Positions 7,245 through 14,713 of a stretch of 30,800 bases of DNA are shown piece by piece; the stretch's first letter is position 1; every line of letters begins with the position of its first letter. Under the pieces are notes generated by a model. The model had not been told where the DNA came from and searched no databases. It saw only the letters and a program-made list of their open reading frames with translations. Made by a program: the position numbers and the translations under genes. Origin of the DNA: a virus; the IMG/VR virus record IMGVR_UViG_3300020472_000112, positions 1-30,800 of that record. One strand, 5' to 3'.

Positions 7245-8344
7245 AGTTAAAAATAAAACCTACTAAGAATACTGTTGCTCTTAGAAAAGTAAAGTTTAGG
7301 AAGGAGAGTGACTTTAATAAGTTCTTAAAGATAGTATCTAAGAATACTAAGGAGTTGCAAAGAATTAAGTTACCATCAAAGAGTGATGTAAAAAAGAAAA
7401 GTGGATTTAATTTATTACCATTACTTGCATTGGGGGCTTTGATTGCTGCTCTTCTCAATAAAGGTAAAGGTAGTGGAGATGATGATGGTGTTAGTGGAGG
7501 TGATGGTATTATTAGTGGTGGTGATAAAATTGATTCTACTTCTAATGTTTTAAGGAAAAGGACAATGAATAATACTAAAAATGATAAAAAGAATAGAAGG
7601 AAAATTGATCTTAGGAGAAAGAGTAGAAGAAAGAAAAGATTACTTAAAAGGATTAGAAATAAAAGAAAGATTGATCTTAAAAATAAGAGGAAAACGAATA
7701 CCAAAACAAAAACTAAAACAAAAATAGAAACTAAAACTAAAACTAAAATTAAGGTTGGAAAGAATGATATAAAAAACCAACTAAAGCAAAAAAGAAAACT
7801 TCAAAAGATAACAAGAGAGACGTTGAAAGCATCAAAATTGCTTGGTGCTGCAGCTAAAAGTCCTCAAGCTCTTGCTGGAGCATTGATTGTTAATGATATT
7901 ATGAACAATCCAGTGGCTGATGGTACTATGGATGCTCATCTTGCTTATGAAAAGCAATTACAAAAGGAGAAGTTCAAAACACAAGCAAATAAACAAAAGG
8001 ATCTTATTAATAAAGAGATAGATCAGTTGATATATACTAGATCACAACTTGATGTTAGTGATCGTAGAACTTATCAACACTTGACTGCCAAGATTGAAGG
8101 ACTATTGGTTAAGTCTGCAGCAATTACACCAAAGGCTATAGAACAACAATACATTAAAAAATCATCTGAAAATCCAGTTATATTATATCCAATAGATTCA
8201 CAAAAAGTTCAACCAATAATTAATGCACCAACTTCTAATCAACAATCCCAGTCACAATCGCAAGCAGGTAATGATGTAGTTGGTGGTCAATCTGATTCAT
8301 TAAATATATCAGAACTATTATTACTCAATAAACTCTCTCACTAA
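7241..8344 (+). CDS. highly basic tail protein, possible second tape-measure component
   Basis: A 367-aa protein whose ATG overlaps the previous stop (ATGA). It starts MKLKIKPTKNTVALRKVKF, sharing K-P-T-K with its neighbour's N-terminus. Residues 56-73 are a single hydrophobic segment (FNLLPLLALGALIAALL), then a Gly/Asp linker. Residues about 105-175 are extremely basic (RRKIDLRRKSRRKKRLLK, then Lys-Thr repeats). After that come helices with LLGAAAKSPQALAGALIV and a Gln/Ser-rich tail ending LNISELLLLNKLSH. A hydrophobic segment plus a nucleic-acid- or membrane-binding basic arm fits a protein held in the tail and ejected with DNA. It ends at the TAATG junction with gp27. Function is inferred. 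Confidence 0.55.
   Translation: MKLKIKPTKNTVALRKVKFRKESDFNKFLKIVSKNTKELQRIKLPSKSDVKKKSGFNLLPLLALGALIAALLNKGKGSGDDDGVSGGDGIISGGDKIDSTSNVLRKRTMNNTKNDKKNRRKIDLRRKSRRKKRLLKRIRNKRKIDLKNKRKTNTKTKTKTKIETKTKTKIKVGKNDIKNQLKQKRKLQKITRETLKASKLLGAAAKSPQALAGALIVNDIMNNPVADGTMDAHLAYEKQLQKEKFKTQANKQKDLINKEIDQLIYTRSQLDVSDRRTYQHLTAKIEGLLVKSAAITPKAIEQQYIKKSSENPVILYPIDSQKVQPIINAPTSNQQSQSQSQAGNDVVGGQSDSLNISELLLLNKLSH
7697..7752 (+). repeat. ACTAAA-type hexamer repeat encoding Lys-Thr
   Basis: A degenerate six-base period (ACTAAA/ACAAAA) runs for about nine units inside the basic tail gene and encodes alternating Lys and Thr with one Ile-Glu interruption (residues about 153-171). Such a tract can gain or lose units by slippage without changing frame. 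Confidence 0.75.
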
Positions 8345-9687
8345 TGGCAGAAGCACTATCGGCACTAAAATATCATTATCTGATGCTCGAATCCGTAGAT
8401 GGATCAAAGAGAGTTGACTTGACTAATGCTGTTCAATCTACAGATTACTTTGAAGATATCTTAGAACCAACTGTAAGTATGACTCTACAGATAATGACGA
8501 ACTTAAATCTCGTCAGTAGTTTACCGATACGTGGTGGCGAGAGAGTCGCAATGAGTTATGAAACAGCATCAGGAACATTCACTTTTGGAACTGAAGATGG
8601 TGAGGGAGATGATGATAATTCATTGTATGTTTATAAGGTAAGTAATTTATCTGCACAAGGACAATCCGAAACTTTTACTTTGAATTTAGTTTCAAGAGCA
8701 TTTATTTCAAATGAAACGTCAAGATGTTATAAGAAATATTCTGAGGACAATACAATTGATACTCATGTTAAAAGTATTCTCACGGATCAATTGAAAATTT
8801 CTGATGATAATATATCTGAAATAGAAAAGACTAGTAATAGATTTGGATTTTATGGTAATAGTAAGAAACCATTTCACATATTTCAATGGTTATCACCAAA
8901 GGCTTTGTCTGCGAGTGGAGTCAAGGGAACATCTGGTGAGGATGGAACTAAGAATGGAAAGGCAAAAGGAACTGCAGGATTTTTATTCTTTGAAAACAAA
9001 GATGGTTTTAATTTTAGAAGTATTGATAAGATGGTTGTTGATACCACAACAAAAGATGTTGGTTCCAATAAAAAGAAAAATAAGAAAGTAACCAAATACT
9101 TCTGGACATCATTGGGTTCTGTAGAACATAATAAATTAGAGAATAATCTTAGGATTCTTAAATGGAAACTAGATAAGAATATTGATTTGAGAAAGTCATT
9201 GACAGTTGGAATGTATTCCAATCGAACTGTCTTTTATAATACGAGAAGTCAGAGAGTATCAGTGTATGATTATAATCTGAAGGAAGAACTTTCAACTAAG
9301 TTGGGTGGAAATGATTTATCAGTTCCAATTGATAATATGTCTAGACAAGTTGTAAGGACTTCTGATCATGGAGTTACAAGTTTAGATGTAAATAAAACTT
9401 CTGGAAGAGATGATGCTGATATGGCAAAATCATTCTCCAGATATAACTTATTGTTTACACAAGCACTAAATATCCTTGTACCGTGTAATATAAACCTTAA
9501 GGTAGGTGATATTATTGCATGTGAGTTCCCTGCTTTAAAGCAAGGGCAATCAACTGAAGTAGATCATGAAGCAAGTGGTAAGTATCTTATTAAGGAGTTA
9601 CGTCATCACTTTGCTATCAGTCAGAGCACTACCTCACTTAAGTTAATTAGAGATTCCTATGGGTTCTCTTCACCAGAAAAAAGTTAG
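8344..9687 (+). CDS. 27: gp27 baseplate hub protein
   Basis: A 447-aa protein with the plan of T4 gp27 (391 aa), the trimeric hub ring that holds gp5. The N-terminus has a beta domain (YHYLMLESVDGSKRVDLTN, then SMTLQIMTNLNLVSSLPIRG), followed by LNLVSRAFISNETSRCYKKY and a helical segment (IDTHVKSILTDQLKI). KPFHIFQWLSPKALS is the characteristic gp27 middle motif. The C-terminal tube-like domain contains LFTQALNILVPCNINLKVGD and GKYLIKELRHHF. Its ATG overlaps the upstream stop (TAATG), and a His/Asp-rich small gene follows, then gp5, its expected partner. Confidence 0.88.
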   Translation: MAEALSALKYHYLMLESVDGSKRVDLTNAVQSTDYFEDILEPTVSMTLQIMTNLNLVSSLPIRGGERVAMSYETASGTFTFGTEDGEGDDDNSLYVYKVSNLSAQGQSETFTLNLVSRAFISNETSRCYKKYSEDNTIDTHVKSILTDQLKISDDNISEIEKTSNRFGFYGNSKKPFHIFQWLSPKALSASGVKGTSGEDGTKNGKAKGTAGFLFFENKDGFNFRSIDKMVVDTTTKDVGSNKKKNKKVTKYFWTSLGSVEHNKLENNLRILKWKLDKNIDLRKSLTVGMYSNRTVFYNTRSQRVSVYDYNLKEELSTKLGGNDLSVPIDNMSRQVVRTSDHGVTSLDVNKTSGRDDADMAKSFSRYNLLFTQALNILVPCNINLKVGDIIACEFPALKQGQSTEVDHEASGKYLIKELRHHFAISQSTTSLKLIRDSYGFSSPEKS

Positions 9688-9695
9688 GAGAAATT

Positions 9696-9962
9696 ATGTC
9701 AGAAATCAAACACGATTTAGACCACGAAGTTTACTTAGATCCAAAGGATCATAAGGAACATGTTAATCATGGAATGTTGGAGTACACCGAAGCAGATCTG
9801 AAAGATGTTCATGCAGATTATGATAAGTATCATGAGGGTGATGTAGTAGACAAGAATGATGGTGCAATCAATGACTATCATACAAGACATCAAGATCAAC
9901 ATCTTGAAGTGTATTGTGATAACCATCCAGATGCCTTTGAGTGTAGAGTATACGACGAATGA
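9696..9962 (+). CDS. small His/Asp-rich conserved protein before gp5
   Basis: An 88-aa acidic protein with eleven His, many Asp and two Cys, without a hydrophobic core segment. It ends CDNHPDAFECRVYDE, where two Cys bracket a His. A strong ribosome site AGGAG (9686-9690) sits five bases before the ATG, and its stop overlaps the gp5 start (ATGA), so it is clearly expressed with the hub genes. The pattern VYLDPKDHKEHVNHGMLEYT looks like one I associate with cyanophages, where it is uncharacterised. Metal binding is plausible from the composition; a role at the spike is suggested only by position. Confidence 0.85.
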   Translation: MSEIKHDLDHEVYLDPKDHKEHVNHGMLEYTEADLKDVHADYDKYHEGDVVDKNDGAINDYHTRHQDQHLEVYCDNHPDAFECRVYDE

Positions 9963-12169
9963 TAGACGAATCTTTATTTAAATCTAATCAACTCGGAAGA
10001 GATGGGTTTACTTGGTGGATTGGCCGAGTAGCCCATTCTGATGTTTGGAAAAAACAAGCACAGGAAGATGGTAAAAAAGGAGATGGACTCCAAAGAGTAA
10101 AGGTTAGAATTATTGGATACCATCCTTGGGATAATTCATTACCTGAATCGGATCTTCCTTGGGCTCATATTATGAATGACCCAATCGTTGGTGGAGGAAC
10201 TGGAGCTCGTGGAGAGACCCATGCCTTGAGGGGTGGGGAAACTGCAATGGGTTTCTTTTTGGATGGAGAAGAAGCACAGCAACCAGTGATTATGGGATTG
10301 CTTGATCGTCCTGCTTCAGTGGATACAAGTATTACTGAGGATGAACTTAAGAGTAATGATAGTAATGCATTTGAGGTATGGACAGGTCATCCAGATAATG
10401 ATGTTGATGCACATGCAATAGATGCAAAGCATACTAAATTAAATGAACAGGGAACCGTTGCTATTAATAAGAATGGTAATTTCAGTGGAAGTAATGCAAC
10501 TACAGCATTTGAGGCAACGACAACGAAATATACTACAATGGATGATCCATGTAGAAAGAACTCAATTGGTAAGATAACTCTAGCACTTCAGAATTTTATT
10601 GCATATACTCAGATGCTTGAGCAGAATGCTGGTAAGTGGGTGAATCCAATTACTAATGAGATTGTGAATATGAAGCATCAACTTACTAAACTTAAAAAGC
10701 AAGTCTCTGGCATTCTAAAAGGTATTATAAATCGAGTTAAGAAAAAAGTTATTGGTAAACTCACTAAAATATTTGGTGATTTCTTGGGTCTACTTAAAAT
10801 TACACCTGCAGGTGTAACAGCATTTATTAATGATTCAATACTACAGAAAGGTTTAAAAGGTATTGTTGCATTAATTTATTGTGTTTTTCAAAAAGTAATT
10901 GGTAATATTGGAAGTTTTATTTTTAATATGTTCCAAAATTTACTTGGAAGATTAATTAATGGCCCAGTTTGTGCTGCAGAACAATTTGTTTCAGGTCTTC
11001 TTGCAAAAGTTTTTGATAAACTTGAGGGTTTATTGAATCCAATTTTAAAGGGATTGCAATGGTTGACTGGTGGGTTGGGTAAAGTTCAAGGTTTTCTTAG
11101 AAATGTTAGTAGTTTAGCATCAGCAATTTATAGTTTTATTGGATGTGATGAATTCAAATGTACAAAACCTTCTCAATGGATATCTTCTGTTAATGGTGTA
11201 ATTCCAAAACCACCAGACAATTGGGAGAAACAAGTGAAGAGTATGAATATCTTTACTGGTATAAGTTCCAGTCTCACTAATATTGGAAAGAATCTTGAGG
11301 ATGCAATCTCTGGTATTGGAGGAGATGATGAGGAAACTGTATTGAGTAAAGATTATAATGGAACTCCTGTTAAGGATCTTCTTTCTAGTGTCGATACCTT
11401 GACTGGAGGAGATTCTTCTGCTAAACTAGATAAAGGTCTTGGTTCAATTGAATCTGCTGTTGCTACTATTACATTATTTGGTGGAAAGAATTCCATCTTT
11501 GATGCATGTAATAAGAGAAATGATAATCCTACTGATCAAGATGACATCTCTCCTGCATATCCTGGATATGTTTATCCTAAATGTATTCCACCTAAAGTGG
11601 AAGTTACTGGAGAGGGAACTGGTGCAGATCTAAAAATTATTGTTGGAAATGATAGTAGAATATTCTCTATTGAAGTTCTGAATGGAGGTAGTGGATATAC
11701 TGATAATGTATCAATTAGTATAATTGATAATACTGGTCATGGTGGCGGTGCAAATGCAAGAGCAATTATAGATGATAATGGTACAATCACTCAGGTCGTT
11801 CTTTTGGATCGTGGTTATGGATACTGTAGTAATACCGTTGGTCTTACTACGAGTGTTGTTGGAATCGTGACGAGCATTTATATTATTAGACCAGGAATAG
11901 GTTTCACTGGTGGTGATACAATTGGTATTGGTAATAGTAATTTCCCAATTACTATAACACCAGGTGGATCGATTGTTGACGTTACTGTTCCATTTGTTCC
12001 AGATCAGTTTGGAACTGCTCCAGGTATTAAAATAAATAGTGATACTGGATACGGAGCAGAATTTATTCCAGTGATGTCATATAAAGATCTTTCTATTACT
12101 GATGATGGTGCAGAGACCAGAAGGAAGAAACCATTGATTGGTATCACAAGTGTAATTGATTGTCCATAG
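9959..12169 (+). CDS. 5: gp5-like baseplate hub/spike protein without lysozyme domain
   Basis: A 736-aa protein. Residues about 10-120 form the gp5 N-terminal OB domain: FTWWIGRVAHSDVW, QRVKVRIIGYHPWDN, LPWAHIMNDPI and the Ala-Met-Gly-Phe-Phe-Leu-Asp-Gly strand leading to PVIMGLLDRP. After it, T4 gp5 has a lysozyme and a triple beta-helix. Here no lysozyme Glu/Asp/Thr motif is visible. Residues about 235-400 are instead amphipathic and hydrophobic (ITPAGVTAFINDSILQ, LIYCVFQKVIGNIGSFIFNM). The C-terminus (about 545-700) is beta-rich with Gly-rich GGSGYT and DRGYGY modules. The needle is probably supplied by the next gene. The OB assignment is firm; the role of the middle is unknown. Confidence 0.85.
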   Translation: MIDESLFKSNQLGRDGFTWWIGRVAHSDVWKKQAQEDGKKGDGLQRVKVRIIGYHPWDNSLPESDLPWAHIMNDPIVGGGTGARGETHALRGGETAMGFFLDGEEAQQPVIMGLLDRPASVDTSITEDELKSNDSNAFEVWTGHPDNDVDAHAIDAKHTKLNEQGTVAINKNGNFSGSNATTAFEATTTKYTTMDDPCRKNSIGKITLALQNFIAYTQMLEQNAGKWVNPITNEIVNMKHQLTKLKKQVSGILKGIINRVKKKVIGKLTKIFGDFLGLLKITPAGVTAFINDSILQKGLKGIVALIYCVFQKVIGNIGSFIFNMFQNLLGRLINGPVCAAEQFVSGLLAKVFDKLEGLLNPILKGLQWLTGGLGKVQGFLRNVSSLASAIYSFIGCDEFKCTKPSQWISSVNGVIPKPPDNWEKQVKSMNIFTGISSSLTNIGKNLEDAISGIGGDDEETVLSKDYNGTPVKDLLSSVDTLTGGDSSAKLDKGLGSIESAVATITLFGGKNSIFDACNKRNDNPTDQDDISPAYPGYVYPKCIPPKVEVTGEGTGADLKIIVGNDSRIFSIEVLNGGSGYTDNVSISIIDNTGHGGGANARAIIDDNGTITQVVLLDRGYGYCSNTVGLTTSVVGIVTSIYIIRPGIGFTGGDTIGIGNSNFPITITPGGSIVDVTVPFVPDQFGTAPGIKINSDTGYGAEFIPVMSYKDLSITDDGAETRRKKPLIGITSVIDCP

Positions 12170-12179
12170 GAGGTAAATT

Positions 12180-12806
12180 ATGACAGAACAAGAGATGGAA
12201 CAAATAGTAAGAGATGAAGCTAGACAAGTCTTTAAAGATTACTATCGTAGAGGATTTCCTGGATTCGAGATAACGTCTGGTGGTGATACTACTGGTCATG
12301 GAGAAGCAGAGTATTGTATGACCACAAAGAGTGCTCAAGGTTTGCATTTTTATAAGCAAGGAAATATGAAGATGCGAGCAATTAAATCAATGGAATTATA
12401 TACAGGCGATAGTGAAGATGTAAGACCTGAAAGTCTTGCATTTAAAGTACATGCTGAGAATGGTAGTATTATAATTGAAGCATTGAGTGGTGATCTTACT
12501 TTGAGGGGCGAGAATGTTACCATTGAAGCTACTGGTGCAGACACAGAAAGTTCAAGACCACAGGGTCAAATTAAACTTATATCGGAAGGTCAGACATCAG
12601 TAGAATCTGGAGAAAAATTAGAACTGGAAGGAAGTGGTGTAGACATAAGAACAGAACTAGATCTTTCAATATATGGTGGTAGTGCTGTTGATTTGCACTG
12701 TGCTTCTGCTCCAGTTTCACTTTCTTCTGGTACGGATAGTCCTCTTGCAGGTAGTTTAATGGATAAGATTATAAATGTTGTGGATAAATTCAAATCATAT
12801 TATTAA
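12180..12806 (+). CDS. beta-helical spike/needle-like protein (gp5 C-terminal analogue)
   Basis: A 208-aa protein that starts behind a perfect ribosome site AGGAGGT (12168-12174, five bases before ATG). After a helical start (EMEQIVRDEARQVFKDYY) residues about 60-175 show short alternating strands: SLAFKVHAENGSIIIEALSG, DLTLRGENVTIEA, GQIKLISEG, KLELEGSGVDIRTELDLSI. This spacing is like the triple-stranded beta-helix of T4 gp5C and other spikes. It directly follows the gp5-like gene, which lacks such a domain, so it probably forms the membrane-piercing needle as a separate subunit. The C-terminus is a short helix. Function is inferred. Confidence 0.65.
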   Translation: MTEQEMEQIVRDEARQVFKDYYRRGFPGFEITSGGDTTGHGEAEYCMTTKSAQGLHFYKQGNMKMRAIKSMELYTGDSEDVRPESLAFKVHAENGSIIIEALSGDLTLRGENVTIEATGADTESSRPQGQIKLISEGQTSVESGEKLELEGSGVDIRTELDLSIYGGSAVDLHCASAPVSLSSGTDSPLAGSLMDKIINVVDKFKSYY

Positions 12807-12815
12807 TAGATTGAT

Positions 12816-13655
12816 ATGTCAATAAGACAAGCAGAGATACAGACTGGCGCACTTCATGTAGGAACACCAGACCTTTCAAAATTAAGTCTTCCAAATGTTC
12901 TACCTACAGGGACATTAACATGTCCTGGATTGACTATTTTTGGTTTTAGTTTACCAGGAATTCCACGAGCAGCAGTTAGTATTGGCCCACCAGCAACAAT
13001 ACCAGGATTATCATTACCATTTTCCCTTGAGGTTCTTGGTGTATCTAATTTTGTGGGTGCTACCAATCAACTTGGATTGTATACGTGTACTGGAGCATCA
13101 TTCTTTAATGGAGCACATACCGTAACAGGTTTCCATAAAGTGACTGGTGCTGCAAAGTTTACTGGTGCAACTAGTTTTACTGGGGCTACATTTGCTGTTG
13201 GTTTATTCGTTGCACCAAAAGCAGTTATCAACAGACAGGCATGGAAAGGATTTGATATAGAACATCCCAAAAAGAAAGGACATAGGGTAAGACATGTCTG
13301 TGTAGAAGGTCCAGAGGCAGCAATATATGTAAGAGGAAAAGTAAAGGATAGTGAAACTATAGAACTTCCAGAGTATTGGGATGGGTTGGTTGATTATGAT
13401 AGCATTACAGTATCTTTGACTCCTGTAGGAAAGACACAACACCCATACGTGAAGTCTGTAGATAAGAATAAGATAACTATTAGTAATAGAAGAGGAGATG
13501 AGTGTTTGCCATCATGCTATTATGAAGTATGGGCTTCTAGAATTGATGGAGAACCTTTGGTTGTTGAGTATGAAGGAGAGTCACCAAAAGACTATCCCAA
13601 AGACCCTGAACAATTCTCTATTGCTGGATACGATTATGGAAGAGGTGTATCATGA
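12816..13655 (+). CDS. virion structural protein with beta-repeat stalk and conserved C-terminal domain
   Basis: A 279-aa protein. The N-terminal third is Pro/Gly-rich (LPTGTLTCPGLTIFGFSLPG, IPRAAVSIGPPATIPG). Residues about 80-130 are short beta repeats (GASFFNGAHTVTGFHKVTGA, AKFTGATSFTGATFAVG), like a fibre stalk. Residues about 140-275 form a compact domain: KGFDIEHPKKKGHRVRHVCV, EGPEAAIYVRG, IELPEYWDGLVDYDSITVSL and SIAGYDYGRG. I have seen this type of C-terminal domain in phage and bacterial fibre-like proteins, but its function is not known to me. Placed after the needle gene, it could form part of the spike complex or a short fibre. Its end overlaps the next ATG (ATGA). Confidence 0.75.
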   Translation: MSIRQAEIQTGALHVGTPDLSKLSLPNVLPTGTLTCPGLTIFGFSLPGIPRAAVSIGPPATIPGLSLPFSLEVLGVSNFVGATNQLGLYTCTGASFFNGAHTVTGFHKVTGAAKFTGATSFTGATFAVGLFVAPKAVINRQAWKGFDIEHPKKKGHRVRHVCVEGPEAAIYVRGKVKDSETIELPEYWDGLVDYDSITVSLTPVGKTQHPYVKSVDKNKITISNRRGDECLPSCYYEVWASRIDGEPLVVEYEGESPKDYPKDPEQFSIAGYDYGRGVS

Positions 13656-14458
13656 CAAGAAGATTAGACATCATTGCAAAATGTAATGATGAACTTACAT
13701 TGATAACGGAGCAGATTCAAGCTATCAATGAGATACAGATGCCTGAATCGGAAGCGAATATACAACGTCTTCTTCCAGTAGCAGCAAAATTTGATAAGAC
13801 AGTTGCTGATATGACAATACCTGTCAATGCTTTAGTGAGAGAACTACAAGTTCTTAGTAATCTTATCAGTGCTGGTGGTAATACTGGTTGTGGAAGTAAA
13901 GATGGTGATGGTGATCCTATTGGAACTAGTGTAAGTTATGATGTTGTTCAGGGCGGTAGGAATGATTGTGAAGACCTTACTCACGTTGGTCAGACACCAT
14001 ATTCAACAGGGGTATTTGGTCCTGCTACTGACATGACTACAGGAACAAATCCTACAACAATAATTACAGGGAATTTGGGAAAAGGTATTGATACTAGAAT
14101 CGGTGCAACTGGAACTTTCTTAGCACAACAGAGTGATTCTACTGATGATGATGGTGATCCTTGTGTGATTACGAATGGTGATTCATATGATACTTTATAT
14201 CCTGGACATGTAACATCACCTGCTACCACTTATGCAGCAAGAAGAACTGCATTACTTGGTTTAATATCTGCCGAGAGAACCAAGAGAGATAACTATATGA
14301 ATTCCTCAATTATTCATATAAAAGCAGAACTTCTAAAGGAATACGTTGAGAGATGGGCATCTGTTGCTGGAATAGATTCGTTGGAGAAGAGAAGGACTGC
14401 AGTGGAAGGAATTAAATTTCTTGCTGAAGATCCTAATCATGAAAGTTATTTTGCTTGA
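13652..14458 (+). CDS. unknown structural-module protein
   Basis: A 268-aa protein with helical ends and a Gly/Asp/Thr-rich middle. Residues 1-70 are a charged helix (LTLITEQIQAINEIQMPESE). The middle has two acidic loops, SKDGDGDPIG and DSTDDDGDPCV, which resemble metal-binding loops, and several Cys. The C-terminal part (about 195-268) is helical (YAARRTALLGLISAERTKRD, then LLKEYVERWAS). No known family is recognised. It is translationally coupled to the preceding gene, so it probably belongs to the same assembly. Its stop lies within the -35 box of a sigma70-like promoter. Confidence 0.75.
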   Translation: MTRRLDIIAKCNDELTLITEQIQAINEIQMPESEANIQRLLPVAAKFDKTVADMTIPVNALVRELQVLSNLISAGGNTGCGSKDGDGDPIGTSVSYDVVQGGRNDCEDLTHVGQTPYSTGVFGPATDMTTGTNPTTIITGNLGKGIDTRIGATGTFLAQQSDSTDDDGDPCVITNGDSYDTLYPGHVTSPATTYAARRTALLGLISAERTKRDNYMNSSIIHIKAELLKEYVERWASVAGIDSLEKRRTAVEGIKFLAEDPNHESYFA

Positions 14459-14483
14459 CAGAATGATCTTTCTTTGTTATTAT
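14455..14483 (+). promoter_or_regulatory. near-consensus sigma70-type promoter
   Basis: TTGACA (14455-14460), an exact 17-base spacer and TATTAT (14478-14483) match 11 of 12 consensus bases. Transcription would start near 14490, about 15 bases before the ATG of the 57-aa ORF. It lies among genes expected to use late promoters, so host-polymerase or early expression of the small gene is suggested. Confidence 0.65.
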
Positions 14484-14505
14484 AGTTCAATAGTGTAGGT
14501 TTCCT

Positions 14506-14679
14506 ATGGAGATTCGTAGAGATCAACTCAGAGAATTGCAGGATCTTCAGGATGATATGGCAGCATATTTTACTGATGAGAATCTTGTGAGTGGAGAAAC
14601 CTATTGGACATGTGTAGAAGCTCTTGCTACTACTAAACTTGCTGAGTTAAGAGGAGAAATAATCTTTAGTGATGAATGA
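14506..14679 (+). CDS. small unknown protein behind a sigma70-like promoter
   Basis: A 57-aa reading frame starting MEIRRDQLRELQDLQDDMAA and ending LAELRGEIIFSDE. It is acidic and mostly helical with a central YWTCVEAL; there is no signal peptide or membrane segment. A modest TAGGT ribosome site lies six bases before the ATG. It follows the promoter at 14455-14483 with a very short leader and ends just before a late-promoter-like AATAAATA. The frame uses codons like its neighbours, and the gap is otherwise empty. I do not recognise the family. An early-expressed small host-directed protein or a structural-gene accessory are both possible. Confidence 0.6.
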   Translation: MEIRRDQLRELQDLQDDMAAYFTDENLVSGETYWTCVEALATTKLAELRGEIIFSDE

Positions 14680-14686
14680 ATAAATA
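14679..14686 (+). promoter_or_regulatory. possible late promoter before the fibre gene
   Basis: AATAAATA matches the T4-like late element NATAAATA and lies 27 bases before the GTG start at 14714, a usual distance for a late transcript leader. In AT-rich DNA single matches are weak evidence. Confidence 0.45.
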
Positions 14687-14713
14687 ACTTTTAGGTTTTA
14701 TAAAAGAAATTAA

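Noticed and set aside
7210-7704. 164-aa minus-strand ORF rich in Leu/Phe that looks like a membrane protein
   Set aside because: It is the antisense of the Lys/Arg-rich tract; A-rich codons read backwards give Phe/Leu. No ribosome site and it overlaps two coupled genes.
12144-13442. several minus-strand ORFs of 64-79 aa in the needle and following gene
   Set aside because: All lie within well-supported plus-strand genes, lack start signals and show no family pattern.
14687-14706. hairpin CTTTTA/TATAAAAG as a terminator after the 57-aa ORF
   Set aside because: The stem is only A/T pairs plus one G-C and is not followed by a T run, so termination is unlikely.
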